Shown: positions 18,850 to 28,429 of the stretch, piece after piece
How the letters are laid out: each line of letters begins with the position of its first letter
How positions within the stretch are numbered: the stretch's first letter is position 1
Source of the DNA: Peteryoungia desertarenae
GTDB taxonomy: Bacteria; Pseudomonadota; Alphaproteobacteria; Rhizobiales; Rhizobiaceae
Assembly: GCF_005860795.2 (NCBI RefSeq)
Contig: NZ_CP058351.1
Span: forward strand, 62,001 to 126,000
DNA length: 64,000 bases
Direction: 5' to 3'
Notes under the pieces: model-generated
Databases searched by the model: none
Seen by the model: only the letters and a program-made list of their open reading frames with translations
What the model was told of the DNA's origin: nothing
Position numbers and translations under genes: made by a program

Positions 18850-18860
18850 TTATCAGACAA
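18850..18860. promoter_or_regulatory. TTATCAGACAA site between divergent operons
   Basis: This is the third copy of the TTGTCnGACAA-like motif. It sits in a near-perfect GGTT-N7-AACC context between the FAD-oxidase gene (minus) and the DenD-like gene (plus). A single regulator bound here could control both directions. Confidence 0.45.
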
Positions 18861-18939
18861 CCCTACAAATACTTTTTGTGGCAAAGCCATTGGTCCAGCC
18901 AAATGGTTTGCAAGAATGAGGAAGAGGAGACGCCAGCCC

Positions 18940-19923
18940 ATGAAGATACTGATTATTGGCGCCGCCGGAATGGTGGGCAGCAAGCTGGCACAGCGGCTTA
19001 CAACCGACGGCAGCCTTCAAGGCAAGGCTATCAACAGCCTGACCCTGGCCGATGTCGTGCCGGCACAGGCTCCGACGGGCTTTGGCGGCAAGCTCGCGAT
19101 CAAGACCCTTGATCTGACGAGCCCGGATGCTGCCGAAAGCCTCATAAGGGAGCGACCGGACGTAATCTTCCACCTTGCGGCCATTGTTTCCGGCGAAGCC
19201 GAACTGGACTTCGAGAAGGGCTACCGGATCAATCTGGACAGTACCCGCGATCTTTTCGAGGCCATCCGCAAGGCCAATCAGGCAGACGGCTACAGGCCAC
19301 GTCTGGTTTTTGCCTCATCCATCGCCGTGGTCGGGGCTCCCCTGCCCTTCCCGATTCCGGATGATTTCCACACCACGCCCCTGACCAGCTATGGAACGCA
19401 GAAGGCCATCTGCGAACTCTTGCTCTCGGATTATTCGCGAAAGGGATATTTCGACGGCCTGGGAATCCGGCTCCCGACGATCTGCATTCGCCCGGGAACC
19501 CCCAACAAGGCAGCCTCCGGCTTTTTCTCCAACATCCTGCGCGAACCCCTTGTTGGCAAGGAAGCCGTCCTTCCTGTCGATGAAAGCGTGCGCCATTGGC
19601 ATGCATCGCCGCGTTCGGCTGTCGGCTTCCTGATCCATGGCGCCGGCATCGATCTCGAAAAGGTCGGGGCGAGGCGCAACCTCTCCATGCCGGGATTGAG
19701 TGCAACGGTCGGGGAGCAGATCGAAGCCTTGAGACGTGTGGCCGGAGACAAGGCAGTCAAGCTGATACGCCGCGAACCGGACGAAATGATCATGCGCATA
19801 TGCGCTGGCTGGGCACCCGGTTTTGAAGCCAAGCGCGCACGCGAACTGGGCTTTACAGCAGAAACCTCTTTCGACGAGATTATCCGCATTCATATCGAGG
19901 ACGAGCTGGGAGGCAGGATTTGA
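18940..19923 (+). CDS. denD: NAD-dependent epimerase/dehydratase family, D-erythronate dehydrogenase-like
   Basis: This 327-residue extended short-chain dehydrogenase starts with the Rossmann motif IIGAAGMVGSKLAQRL. It carries the catalytic YxxxK (SYGTQKAICE, near residue 150), and the segment IRLPTICIRPGTPNKAASGFFS is typical of the DenD group. DenD oxidises D-erythronate at C2 to the 2-keto acid in tetronate catabolism. The ATG at 18940 was chosen because it starts directly at the beta-strand of the fold. The next gene begins inside its stop codon (TTGA overlap). An OtnI-type isomerase at 36.1 kb might belong to the same pathway. The substrate is inferred from similarity only. Confidence 0.72.
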   Translation: MKILIIGAAGMVGSKLAQRLTTDGSLQGKAINSLTLADVVPAQAPTGFGGKLAIKTLDLTSPDAAESLIRERPDVIFHLAAIVSGEAELDFEKGYRINLDSTRDLFEAIRKANQADGYRPRLVFASSIAVVGAPLPFPIPDDFHTTPLTSYGTQKAICELLLSDYSRKGYFDGLGIRLPTICIRPGTPNKAASGFFSNILREPLVGKEAVLPVDESVRHWHASPRSAVGFLIHGAGIDLEKVGARRNLSMPGLSATVGEQIEALRRVAGDKAVKLIRREPDEMIMRICAGWAPGFEAKRARELGFTAETSFDEIIRIHIEDELGGRI

Positions 19924-20824
19924 CCGAGATAACGAAAACAACCGGGATTGCTTTTCTCGGCACCGGCCTGATGGGCGCGCCCATGGTGCGACGGCTGTTG
20001 AATGCCGGTTTTGCAGTCACGGTCTGGAACCGCGACATGGCCAAGGCTGAACCGCTTGTGACCCATGGGGCGAAGCTAGCATCAAACGTCGCAGAGGCGG
20101 TGGATGGTGCGGACGTCATCTTTACCATGCTCTCGGACGGGCATGCCGTTGAGGCCGTCCTGTTCGAAAGCGGAGCGGCAGAGCGGGTCAAGCCCGGCGC
20201 AACCGTGATTGATACATCGTCGATTGCCCCGCCCATGGCGCAGGATCATGCCGCAAGGCTGAAAGCAAAGGCGTCGCTCATGTCGATGCTCCGGTATCGG
20301 GTGGGGTGGTGGGCGCGGACGCTGGAACGCTCGCCATCATGGCCGGCGGAGATCCAGAGGTTGTAGCGAGACTTGCGGCCGTCTTCGAACCGCTGGGACG
20401 CGTCACCCATGTCGGACCCTCCGGGGCCGGCCAGATCTGCAAGCTCGCCAATCAGCAGATCGTTGCCATCACCATAGGTGCTGTGGCGGAAGCCATGATG
20501 CTGGTGGAAGCCGGCGGTGCGTCACGGGCAAAGTTTCGTGAGGCCATTCGCGGCGGTTTTGCCGAAAGCAGGATTCTCGAACTGCACGGGCAACGCATGG
20601 TGGATCGTCGCTTTGAACCCGGCGGTCCTTCCCGCCTGCAACTCAAGGATCTCAATTCTGTTGCGGCCATGGCAGAAAGCCTTTTGCTGGACTTGCCGCT
20701 CAGCAAACAGGTGCGAGCAGAATTCGAAGCCTTTGTGGCAGACGGCCATGGGGACAAGGACCACAGCGCTCTTCTTCTGCATCTGGAAAAGATCAATCAC
20801 TCTGACGGACGGGAAGACCGGTGA
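19920..20824 (+). pseudogene. 3-hydroxyisobutyrate dehydrogenase-like NAD oxidoreductase, frameshifted
   Basis: The first part (TTG start at 19920) encodes the NAD-binding domain with AFLGTGLMGAPMVRRLL and FTMLSDGHAVEAVLF. The frame then breaks: after AARLKAKA the expected family continuation (DAPVSGG then VVGADAGTLAIMAGG) appears one frame over and continues to 20824 with the catalytic lysine motif GQICKLANQQI. Restoring one G at about 20270 rejoins the two halves into a full-length protein of about 300 residues. The gene sits between the DenD-like and IlvD/Edd genes with 4-bp overlaps at both ends. It may be a recent mutation, a sequencing error or, less likely, programmed frameshifting. 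Confidence 0.83.
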
Positions 20825-22605
20825 CGAACAACGATAGACCGAAACGCCGCCTGCGCTCGCAAGACTGGTTTGACAATCCCGACCATCTGGACATGACGGC
20901 GCTCTATCTGGAGCGGTTCATGAACTTTGGCACAACGCCCGAGGAACTGCGGGCCGGAAAGCCGATCATCGGCATTGCACAGTCTGGCAGTGACATAAAT
21001 CCCTGCAATCGTCACCACATCGAGCTTGCCAAGCGGGTACGCGACGGTATTCGCGACGCGGGCGGTATTCCGATCGAGTTTCCCTCTCATCCTCTGTTCG
21101 AAAACTGCAAGCGCCCGACGGCGGCCCTTGACAGAAACCTCGCCTATCTGGGGTTGGTCGAGATCCTTTACGGCTATCCGCTGGATGGAGTGGTCCTGAC
21201 CACCGGTTGCGACAAGACAACTCCCTCCGCTCTGATGGCCGCATCCACGGTTGATATTCCCGCCATTGTCCTGTCCGGCGGGCCGATGCTGGATGGCTGG
21301 CATGATGGGGAACTGGTCGGCTCCGGGACCGTCATCTGGCGCTCGAGGCGCAAATATGCCGCAGGCGAAATCACGCGCGAGGAGTTCCTCGAAAGGGCGC
21401 TGGATTCGGCTCCGTCCATCGGCCATTGCAACACCATGGGTACGGCTTCCACCATGAATGCCATGGCCGAAGCGCTCGGCATGTCTTTGACCGGCTGTGC
21501 GGCGATACCGGCTGCCTATCGCGAACGCGGGCAGATGGCCTATCGCACCGGTCGGCGGGCCGTGGAACTGGTGCTGGACGATATCCGACCATCCCGCATT
21601 CTGACGCGCGAGGCCTTTCTCAATGCCATCCGGGTCAATTCGGCCATTGGCGGCTCCACCAATGCGCAGCCGCATTTGATGGCCATGGCAAAACATGCAG
21701 GTGTCGAGCTGACGCCCGAGGACTGGCAGATCGAGGGTTTCGACATTCCGCTTCTCGCCAATGTCCAGCCGGCCGGCGCCTATCTGGGCGAACGCTTCCA
21801 CCGCGCCGGAGGCGTGCCCGCCATCATGTGGGAACTGCTTCAGGCTGGCAGGCTAGACGGTGACTGTCAGACCGTGACAGGTCAGTCGATCGGCCAAAAC
21901 GTGAGGGAACGAGAATCCACCGATCGAGACGTGATCAGACCCTATGGGCAGCCGCTGAGGGAGCGCGCGGGCTTCCTGGTGCTGAAAGGCAATCTGTTTG
22001 ATTTCGCCATCATGAAGACAAGTGTGATCTCAGAAGCCTTCAAGGCGCGTTATCTTCGAGAGCCGGGCAATGAAGGCGTCTTCACCGGGCGCGCCATCGT
22101 TTTCGATGGATCGGAAGATTATCATGCCCGCATCAATGATCCGGCCCTTGATATCGACGAAAACTCAATTCTGGTCATTCGTGGTGCAGGTCCGCTTGGC
22201 TGGCCCGGCTCGGCTGAAGTCGTCAACATGCAGCCACCGGACCACCTGATCAGACGCGGCATCTTGAGCCTGCCAACGATTGGCGATGGCCGGCAATCAG
22301 GCACGGCAGACAGTCCGTCCATCCTCAATGCCTCACCCGAAAGTGCAGCCGGCGGCGGTCTTGCCTTTGTCCGGACGGGCGACATGATCCGGATCGACCT
22401 CAATCAGGGTCGATGCGACATGCTGGTGGATGATCAGGAATTGGCAAGGCGAAGAATGGAAGGCATTCCTGTCGTCCCCGCAGATGCGACGCCCTGGCAG
22501 ATGATCTACCGTCAGACGGTCACGCAATTGAGCGACGGCGCTACGATCCGTGATGCGGAACAGTTTCGGGCGATATCGAAAACACCACCGCGTCATAATC
22601 ACTGA
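20821..22605 (+). CDS. IlvD/Edd-family sugar-acid dehydratase
   Basis: This 594-residue dehydratase contains the family cysteine motifs: DINPCNRHH, TTGCDKTTPSALMAAS and GHCNTMGTASTMNAMAEALG. These probably hold an iron-sulfur cluster. Other conserved parts are GGSTNAQPHL and the C-terminal swivel domain. The GTG start overlaps the stop of the frameshifted dehydrogenase (GTGA). Relatives dehydrate xylonate, arabonate, gluconate or branched-chain dihydroxy acids. The operon context favours a sugar acid; the exact one is unknown. Confidence 0.83.
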   Translation: MTNNDRPKRRLRSQDWFDNPDHLDMTALYLERFMNFGTTPEELRAGKPIIGIAQSGSDINPCNRHHIELAKRVRDGIRDAGGIPIEFPSHPLFENCKRPTAALDRNLAYLGLVEILYGYPLDGVVLTTGCDKTTPSALMAASTVDIPAIVLSGGPMLDGWHDGELVGSGTVIWRSRRKYAAGEITREEFLERALDSAPSIGHCNTMGTASTMNAMAEALGMSLTGCAAIPAAYRERGQMAYRTGRRAVELVLDDIRPSRILTREAFLNAIRVNSAIGGSTNAQPHLMAMAKHAGVELTPEDWQIEGFDIPLLANVQPAGAYLGERFHRAGGVPAIMWELLQAGRLDGDCQTVTGQSIGQNVRERESTDRDVIRPYGQPLRERAGFLVLKGNLFDFAIMKTSVISEAFKARYLREPGNEGVFTGRAIVFDGSEDYHARINDPALDIDENSILVIRGAGPLGWPGSAEVVNMQPPDHLIRRGILSLPTIGDGRQSGTADSPSILNASPESAAGGGLAFVRTGDMIRIDLNQGRCDMLVDDQELARRRMEGIPVVPADATPWQMIYRQTVTQLSDGATIRDAEQFRAISKTPPRHNH

Positions 22606-22745
22606 TCACGGGCACTAACGACTTTCCCGATCGTAACTGGGAAGGAGTAAATGGATGTGACACATATTACTTTTGCGGCTCCATTCCCTTTTCCCGATGC
22701 TCCCGCTATACCCCTGCAAAAACCGGAATTGAGGGAGGAATACGG

Positions 22746-24044
22746 GTGAAGGAACCTCTGGTCCTGATCGCAGGCGGTGGTATTGGCGGTATGGCTTTGG
22801 CCCTGACGCTGCACCAGATTGGCGTGCGCTGCAAAGTTTTCGAATCCGTCCGCGAACTCAAGCCGCTTGGTGTTGGCATCAATATCCAGCCCAACGCCGT
22901 CCGCGAGCTTTACGATCTCGGGATAACCGCAGACATGCTGGACAATGTCGGTGTCGCGGCACGCGAATGGGCCCTGGTTGGCCGCAACGGTCAGGAAATC
23001 TATGCCGAGCCGCGTGGGCTGGAGGCCGGTTACAACTGGCCGCAATATGCTGTCCACCGGGGCGAGCTGCATATGCTGCTCTATGAAACCTTCCGCAATC
23101 GAGCAGGCGACGATGCGGTCATGCTCGGTACGAAAGTGACCGGTTACCGCAAAGGCGTTGACGGCGGCGTATCAGCACTGTTGCGCCATGCAGATGGCAC
23201 GACCAGTGAAGAGAGCGGTAGCCTGCTGATTGGTGCCGACGGAATACATTCCGCGATCCGCACCCAAATGCACCCCGATCAGCCACCGATCCACTGGGGT
23301 GGCGCGGTCATGTGGCGCGGCACGGCCATGGCAAAGCCGGCGCGCACCGGCTCGTCGTTCATCGGGCTTGGTTCCCATCGACACAGGATGGTCATCTATC
23401 CGATTTCGCCTGCCGATCCTCAGACCGGTCTTGCCCGCATCAACTGGATTGCCGAGGTTACCTATGACGACATCAGCAAGCGTGATGCGACCGGCTGGTT
23501 CCGTCAGGTCGAAGTCGAGGATTTCTTCCACCACTTTGCTGACTGGACCTATGACTGGCTGGATGTTCCGGCTCTCCTGCGGGGCGCAGATGTGGCCTAT
23601 GAAAACCCGATGATCGACCGCGATCCGGTCGAGACCTGGGTGGACGGTCCGGTGGCACTGATGGGCGATGCGGCCCATGCCATGTATCCGACGGGCTCCA
23701 ACGGTGCCAGCCAGGCCATCATCGATGCGCGCATGCTGGGCGTCATGATGCTGGCCCATGGCGTCACACCGGAGGCACTTTCCGCTTATGACGCCAAGCT
23801 CTGCGGCCCCGTCTCACAGCTCATCCTGCGCAACCGCGGAGCTGGCCCCTTCGGACTTCTCAACATGGTCGACGAACGCTGTGGCGGTGACTTTGACAAT
23901 ATCGATGAGGTGATTTCACCTGAAGAGCGCCACAGCTTCATGGGCGCTTACAAGGCCGCCGCCGGCTTTGCCAGGGATGCCCTGAATGCCGCGCCGCGCA
24001 TGATCGCTGAAGGTGCAAAGGTGCCTAGCCCTGCCCCTGTGTGA
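22746..24044 (+). CDS. FAD-dependent monooxygenase (hydroxybenzoate hydroxylase-like)
   Basis: This 432-residue class A flavoprotein monooxygenase has an N-terminal dinucleotide fold (VLIAGGGIGGMALALTLHQ), an internal DG motif (GSLLIGADGIHSAIR) and the second FAD motif VALMGDAAHAMYPTGSNGASQAIID. The GTG start follows GAGGGAGGAA. Such enzymes hydroxylate aromatic or heteroaromatic rings using NAD(P)H. The DUF3237 gene follows by 21 bp and is probably co-transcribed. A 140-bp gap separates it from the dehydratase, so it may have its own promoter. Confidence 0.82.
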   Translation: MKEPLVLIAGGGIGGMALALTLHQIGVRCKVFESVRELKPLGVGINIQPNAVRELYDLGITADMLDNVGVAAREWALVGRNGQEIYAEPRGLEAGYNWPQYAVHRGELHMLLYETFRNRAGDDAVMLGTKVTGYRKGVDGGVSALLRHADGTTSEESGSLLIGADGIHSAIRTQMHPDQPPIHWGGAVMWRGTAMAKPARTGSSFIGLGSHRHRMVIYPISPADPQTGLARINWIAEVTYDDISKRDATGWFRQVEVEDFFHHFADWTYDWLDVPALLRGADVAYENPMIDRDPVETWVDGPVALMGDAAHAMYPTGSNGASQAIIDARMLGVMMLAHGVTPEALSAYDAKLCGPVSQLILRNRGAGPFGLLNMVDERCGGDFDNIDEVISPEERHSFMGAYKAAAGFARDALNAAPRMIAEGAKVPSPAPV

Positions 24045-24065
24045 AACCATGGAAGGAAGCCGCGA

Positions 24066-24569
24066 ATGACCAGCCATACACCGGAAGAGCTGGGCCGGGA
24101 GGCCCCTGCCCTTGCTGCCCCGCACCTTGTGCATGTCTGTGATCTCAGGGTCGAGGTCGCCCCGCCCCGCGCCTTGGGCCAAGGGCGCAGCGGCGAGCGC
24201 AAGATCATGCAGATCACCGGAGGTACGGTTTCAGGGCCCCGGCTCAATGGCCGCATTCTCGACCTAGGCGCTGACTGGCTGACGCTCCATGAGGGCGGTC
24301 TTGCCGTTCTGGATGCCCGCTATGCCTTCGAGACGGTCGATGGTGCCCTCATCGAAATGCGTGACAGCGGCTTCCGGCATGGGCCCGCAGAAGTTATGAC
24401 TGAGCTTGCCAAGGGTGGCGATGTGTCCCCCGATGCCTACTACATGCGATCCTCCGCCCGGCTTGAGACGGGCGACCCGCGCTACCAATGGGTCAATCGA
24501 ACCGTCTTCGTCAGCCGTGGTGCCAGGCTTGGCAGAGGCGTGGTGATCAGTCTGTTTGCGGTCGAGTGA
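24066..24569 (+). CDS. DUF3237 family protein
   Basis: This 167-residue protein has no signal peptide and matches the DUF3237 pattern: VCDLRVEVAPPRALG, GGTVSGPRLNGRILDLGADW, and near the end YMRSSARLETGDPRYQWVNRTVFVSRG. The family is a small beta-barrel of unclear function that often sits next to aromatic-degradation or monooxygenase genes, as here. A role in processing the monooxygenase product is a guess. Confidence 0.75.
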   Translation: MTSHTPEELGREAPALAAPHLVHVCDLRVEVAPPRALGQGRSGERKIMQITGGTVSGPRLNGRILDLGADWLTLHEGGLAVLDARYAFETVDGALIEMRDSGFRHGPAEVMTELAKGGDVSPDAYYMRSSARLETGDPRYQWVNRTVFVSRGARLGRGVVISLFAVE

Positions 24570-24619
24570 GACTGCTTCATGATCTCCAGCTCCAGACGCC
24601 CGCCTCTGCAGGGGTGGTG

Positions 24620-25315
24620 CTAGTCGATATCGTTGTCATCATGTTGAGACACGACAACCGGCCCGTTGTCGATGACCTCCCGTGACAGCAAGCCAGCGTC
24701 CTCCAGTGCTTCGATGTCGGGAAGATCCCGCAGGGTCTCCAGGCCGAAGGCCGACAGGAAGTGGCGGGTTGTAACATAGGTATAGGGTGCGCCCGGTGTT
24801 GGGCTTCTCGGTCCAGCCGCTAGGAAGCCTGTGCCACGTAAGGCAGCAATTGTATCGCGGCTCACTTCCTTGCCGATGATCTTGGACAGGCCGGCCCGCG
24901 TTACCGGCTGGAAGTAGGCGATTGTCATCAGCACCAAGGATTCCAGTTCCGACAATGCGGAGCCTTGCCCCCGCGTCGACACCTGTGATGTCTTGATGGT
25001 GTCGCCAAATCGCGACTTCGTCCTGTGCTGCCAACCGCCAGCAACTCTGATAATCTCATAGGGTCGAAGATCAAGTTCCGCATTGATATCGTCGATCAGC
25101 AAATCCACGCTGCAATCGCGACCGACGACGCGGGTCAGTACCTCTCTCGGCACAGGCTCACTGGAAGCAAAGAGCACGGCCTCCACGCGCATCATCCATT
25201 CGCGCCAGCGCTTCTCCGGCAAAAATGCCTCAAGTTCACGGTCATAGGGTTCGGCCGCCGCGGTCTTGCCCCTGCCATGTCTCTTTTGCTCGGCCTTTGC
25301 AGATGTCATCTTCAA
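24620..25315 (-). CDS. ScpB-like SMC-Scp complex subunit
   Basis: This 231-residue protein has tandem winged-helix domains as in Scp[24 protein letters not shown] and [39 protein letters not shown]. The N-terminus adds about 40 charged residues. ScpB normally joins ScpA and SMC in chromosome compaction. A replicon-borne copy next to DUF1403 and integrase genes near repABC suggests a plasmid maintenance role. Its start overlaps the DUF1403 stop by 4 bp. Confidence 0.8.
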   Translation of the reverse strand: MKMTSAKAEQKRHGRGKTAAAEPYDRELEAFLPEKRWREWMMRVEAVLFASSEPVPREVLTRVVGRDCSVDLLIDDINAELDLRPYEIIRVAGGWQHRTKSRFGDTIKTSQVSTRGQGSALSELESLVLMTIAYFQPVTRAGLSKIIGKEVSRDTIAALRGTGFLAAGPRSPTPGAPYTYVTTRHFLSAFGLETLRDLPDIEALEDAGLLSREVIDNGPVVVSQHDDNDID

Positions 25316-26256
25316 AGACCATAGATGCGAAAGGAGGGACGGCCGGAAAGTTCGCGCACGGCTCCATGAACCTGGAGCCGATCGAACAGACGTGTTGCGG
25401 CCCAGCGGGACAGGCCGGTACCACTCGCCGATGCCGAGACGGCATCTTCATTCAGCAGCTTCTGGAAGACCGCAGTACCTCCCTTGGTTCGGATTTTGGG
25501 CGCAACTGCACACAACGTCTCGGCGCGTCGGGCGATCTCTGCGGCAGAACGAAGTGCAGCGTTGGCGCCATCGACCAAAGCCAGACAGACCGCTCGGGGA
25601 AAGCCAGGATCCCCTGGCCTGACCTTGCCCCGCCCACCATCTCCTCGGAAGGAAGGGCCATGGCGTTCACCAGCCAGCAATGGCACGGGACGAGACCATT
25701 TCAACATTGACGCAATCAGCATATCGCCAAGGGCAAGAGCAAGCGTTTCGGCGTCAGGCCGTGTTCGAACGACTGTCGTCATGAAGCCTGCGGCTGCAAA
25801 TGGCGCACTTCCCCCTTCGCGAAGCGCTGTCTGAGCCAGACCAACGGCTGTCATCAGGTCATCATTGATAGCCAGGTCGAAGCAGGCACAGAGTTCGGCG
25901 ACGAAGTCTGTCGACAGATCCACCCTTTTCGACGCCAGTTTTTTGAAACCCAGATAGATTTGACCATCAGGTCCCGGATTGGTGCCTGGGGGCGACAAGA
26001 GGACGGCGTCGCGCAACCCTGCCAGATCTTCACCCCGACCAAGATAGCGAACAGTTGCCCCAGCGCATCTGAGGGCCTGTCGATCCCGCCAGCATCCAGA
26101 CCAGTCTGGCGTTGCGTGAATGACATCGTCGAGGGCTTTCAGGGCGACCCCGGCGGCGAAGGCTGCTTCCATGTCGCTGATATGCCTTGCAGGGGAAAGC
26201 GCCCAAGCTGGCAAGATCGGGATGGATTTTTGTGTGGTTGAGAGAATCAGCTCCAT
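25312..26256 (-). CDS. DUF1403 family protein
   Basis: This protein of about 314 residues is rich in alanine and has no transmembrane segment. It matches the DUF1403 family, which I recall mainly from rhizobial plasmids ([62 protein letters not shown]). The ATG at 26256 was chosen; an upstream in-frame start at 26304 adds 16 residues. It is translationally coupled to scpB and divergent from the integrase. The function is unknown. Confidence 0.75.
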   Translation of the reverse strand: MELILSTTQKSIPILPAWALSPARHISDMEAAFAAGVALKALDDVIHATPDWSGCWRDRQALRCAGATVRYLGRGEDLAGLRDAVLLSPPGTNPGPDGQIYLGFKKLASKRVDLSTDFVAELCACFDLAINDDLMTAVGLAQTALREGGSAPFAAAGFMTTVVRTRPDAETLALALGDMLIASMLKWSRPVPLLAGERHGPSFRGDGGRGKVRPGDPGFPRAVCLALVDGANAALRSAAEIARRAETLCAVAPKIRTKGGTAVFQKLLNEDAVSASASGTGLSRWAATRLFDRLQVHGAVRELSGRPSFRIYGL

Positions 26257-26411
26257 GTCAGCAACATATCCGTTGCGAGCAGTTTTTGCCACAGGACCGG
26301 CCAAAAGCGCACAGGTGACAGATAATTAAAAACGTCCGATAATCTTGCAAATGGTCCCGTCTTGCGTTCTTATCCAAAGCAGACGCCTTTAACGGTTGGA
26401 ACATTGTCACC

Positions 26412-27386
26412 ATGAGCGACAAAGAGTGCCATCCCCCCTTGATTGCCATCACAAGGCGTCGCGATGAGGGCACATCAATACAGGAAGCTCTCGGCGTTGA
26501 CAGAGGCGACCCGATCACCACAGGTTCTGTCCACACGCGCCGAGCCTATGCCAGCGACTGGCAGCATTTTTCGCGCTGGTGTCGGCATCATGGTCATGCA
26601 GCCCTCGCTCCCGATCCGGCGGTCATCAAGCAGTACATCGAAGCTTGCGCAACAGGGGAAGGGAATTCCCTTTCGACAATAGAACGGCGACTGTCTGCTC
26701 TCGTCTGGAACTATCGCCAACGGGGCCTGAGGCTTGATCGCCGTGATGAGCGCATCAAGCATGTCATGCAGGATATCCGAACCAAGCGCGATCGTGCCAC
26801 TCTACCAAAACAGGGCGTCGATGCTGCAGATATCGTGGCGATGATCAGCACACTGGATCCTGGAACCCTGCGCGGCATTCGCGATCGAGCAATGCTTCTT
26901 CTCACCTTTGCCGGCGGGCTGAGGCGTTCCGAACTTGTCGGGCTGGATCTGGGGCCGAAACAGACGACAGGGTCACTAGGGTTCGTTGAAATCTTGCCCG
27001 AGGGGATACTGATCAAGCTGGCCACGAAGACAGGATGGCGTGAGATTGAAGTCGGGCGTGGTGTCTCGCAGCAGACCTGTCCGGTGACAGCTCTTATGCG
27101 CTGGATTGAATTCTCGAGGATCGCACACGGTCCCTTGTTTCGAAGAGTACGTGGCCGAGGAAAGCAGGTGGGGCCTGATCGATTGAATGACAAGGAGGTT
27201 GCACGACTAGTGAAGAAAACGGCACTGGCAGCAGGACTCTCTGCACATCTGGGCCATGTGGAACGGTATTTGCGCTTCTCGGCCCATTCGCTGCGGGTGG
27301 CACGGAATGCAGCCGACAAGACAGAAACTTCCCCCGAGCAGCCGGAGAATTTTCGGTTCAACATCACGCGTCAGCTCGGTCTGTGA
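26412..27386 (+). CDS. Tyrosine recombinase homologue lacking the catalytic tyrosine
   Basis: This 324-residue protein has the N-terminal core-binding domain (TRRAYASDWQHFSRWCRHHG) and the catalytic domain. Arg I is R171 in GGLRRSELVGL, the beta-hairpin lysine is K206 in LATKTGWRE, and H292 and R295 are in FSAHSLR. After this only 18 residues separate HSLR from the usual C-terminal tail (FRFNITRQLGL). The segment that should carry LGH and the nucleophilic tyrosine is absent. Neither other frame supplies it, so an internal deletion is more likely than a frameshift. The protein could still bind DNA. It is divergent from DUF1403-scpB. Confidence 0.8.
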   Translation: MSDKECHPPLIAITRRRDEGTSIQEALGVDRGDPITTGSVHTRRAYASDWQHFSRWCRHHGHAALAPDPAVIKQYIEACATGEGNSLSTIERRLSALVWNYRQRGLRLDRRDERIKHVMQDIRTKRDRATLPKQGVDAADIVAMISTLDPGTLRGIRDRAMLLLTFAGGLRRSELVGLDLGPKQTTGSLGFVEILPEGILIKLATKTGWREIEVGRGVSQQTCPVTALMRWIEFSRIAHGPLFRRVRGRGKQVGPDRLNDKEVARLVKKTALAAGLSAHLGHVERYLRFSAHSLRVARNAADKTETSPEQPENFRFNITRQLGL

Positions 27387-27583
27387 CACCCTCCCCTTTG
27401 ATCTTTGGAGTCGGTTTCGATGGTCGCTTGTTCGTCCAATTTCCCCAAGGTGAAGCCCTGAACCCCAGCTCATTTCACTGCCCTAGACCTGCCTTTTGGA
27501 AAAGGTCAAGCTGACGGCCTCCGGGTGGCTTGACGGAAGCTGAATCTTGGCCTTTTCCTCGCGCAATCAGACAGGAGCAGCAT

Positions 27584-28381
27584 ATGCGCGATAAACTTAT
27601 CAAGACACTCACTTCTCAATCCTGGGAACGCTTCATTATTGGCGTCATCCTGGTGAATTCGGTGACTTTGGGACTGGAAACGTCAACCACCGTCATGCAG
27701 CATATCGGGCCGATTTTGCTCACTCTCGACAAGCTTATCCTCGGCATTTTTGTCATCGAGATCCTGTTGCGGCTTTACGCCTTTCGGTTTGCCTTCTTCA
27801 AGGACCCCTGGAGTATTTTCGACCTCTCGATCGTGACGATTGCCTTGATACCCGCCACAGGCCCATTCCAGGTCTTGCGCGCGCTCCGCATTCTGCGTCT
27901 TTTGCGGTTGATATCGGTGGTTCCCTCGCTGCGGCGCGTGATCGGTGGCCTGATAGGCGCCCTCCCCGGCATGGGATCAATCATCGTTCTTCTTTTCCTT
28001 CTTTTTTACGTATCCGCGGTCATGGCCACCAATCTCTTCGGTGCATCGTTCCCGGAGTGGTTTGGAACCCTCGGCGCGTCACTCTATTCACTCTTCCAGA
28101 TCATGACGCTTGAGAGCTGGTCGATGGGTATTGTGCGGCCCGTAATGGAGCAGCATCCCAATGCATGGATGTTCTTTGTTCCCTTCATCCTCCTGAGCAC
28201 CTACTCCGTGTTGAACCTGTTCATCGGTGTCATCGTATCTGCGATGCAGGAGCAAAGTGTTGAACGCACGGACGCGGAACTCAAATCCATCCATGACGAC
28301 AACAGCTTTCTGCTGGACGAGATCCGGGCTCTGCGCTCTGAAATCGCCGCCCTGCGGGCTGAGGGGTCGGTAAAACAGTGA
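27584..28381 (+). CDS. Bacterial voltage-gated sodium channel (NaChBac type)
   Basis: This 265-residue protein has the six-helix layout of a single-domain voltage-gated channel. S1 runs from FIIGVILVNSVTLGLE. S4 carries arginines at every third position (R99, R102, R105, R108). The pore loop has the selectivity filter TLESWS at residues 175-180, as in bacterial Nav channels. S6 is FILLSTYSVLNLFIGVIVSAMQE, followed by a heptad-like C-terminal coiled coil (LLDEIRALRSEIAALRAE) that tetramerises such channels. The ATG at 27584 follows an AGGAG site; the longer frame lacks homology. Confidence 0.85.
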   Translation: MRDKLIKTLTSQSWERFIIGVILVNSVTLGLETSTTVMQHIGPILLTLDKLILGIFVIEILLRLYAFRFAFFKDPWSIFDLSIVTIALIPATGPFQVLRALRILRLLRLISVVPSLRRVIGGLIGALPGMGSIIVLLFLLFYVSAVMATNLFGASFPEWFGTLGASLYSLFQIMTLESWSMGIVRPVMEQHPNAWMFFVPFILLSTYSVLNLFIGVIVSAMQEQSVERTDAELKSIHDDNSFLLDEIRALRSEIAALRAEGSVKQ

Positions 28382-28429
28382 CATCTCTCGCTGGGCCCGG
28401 ATCCTTGCGTGTTCTGGGCTCAGAACTGC

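Noticed and set aside
28388..28425. CTGGGCCC/GGGCTCAG stem between the channel gene and repC
   Set aside because: Long loop, a G-U pair and no T-tract; not supported as a terminator.
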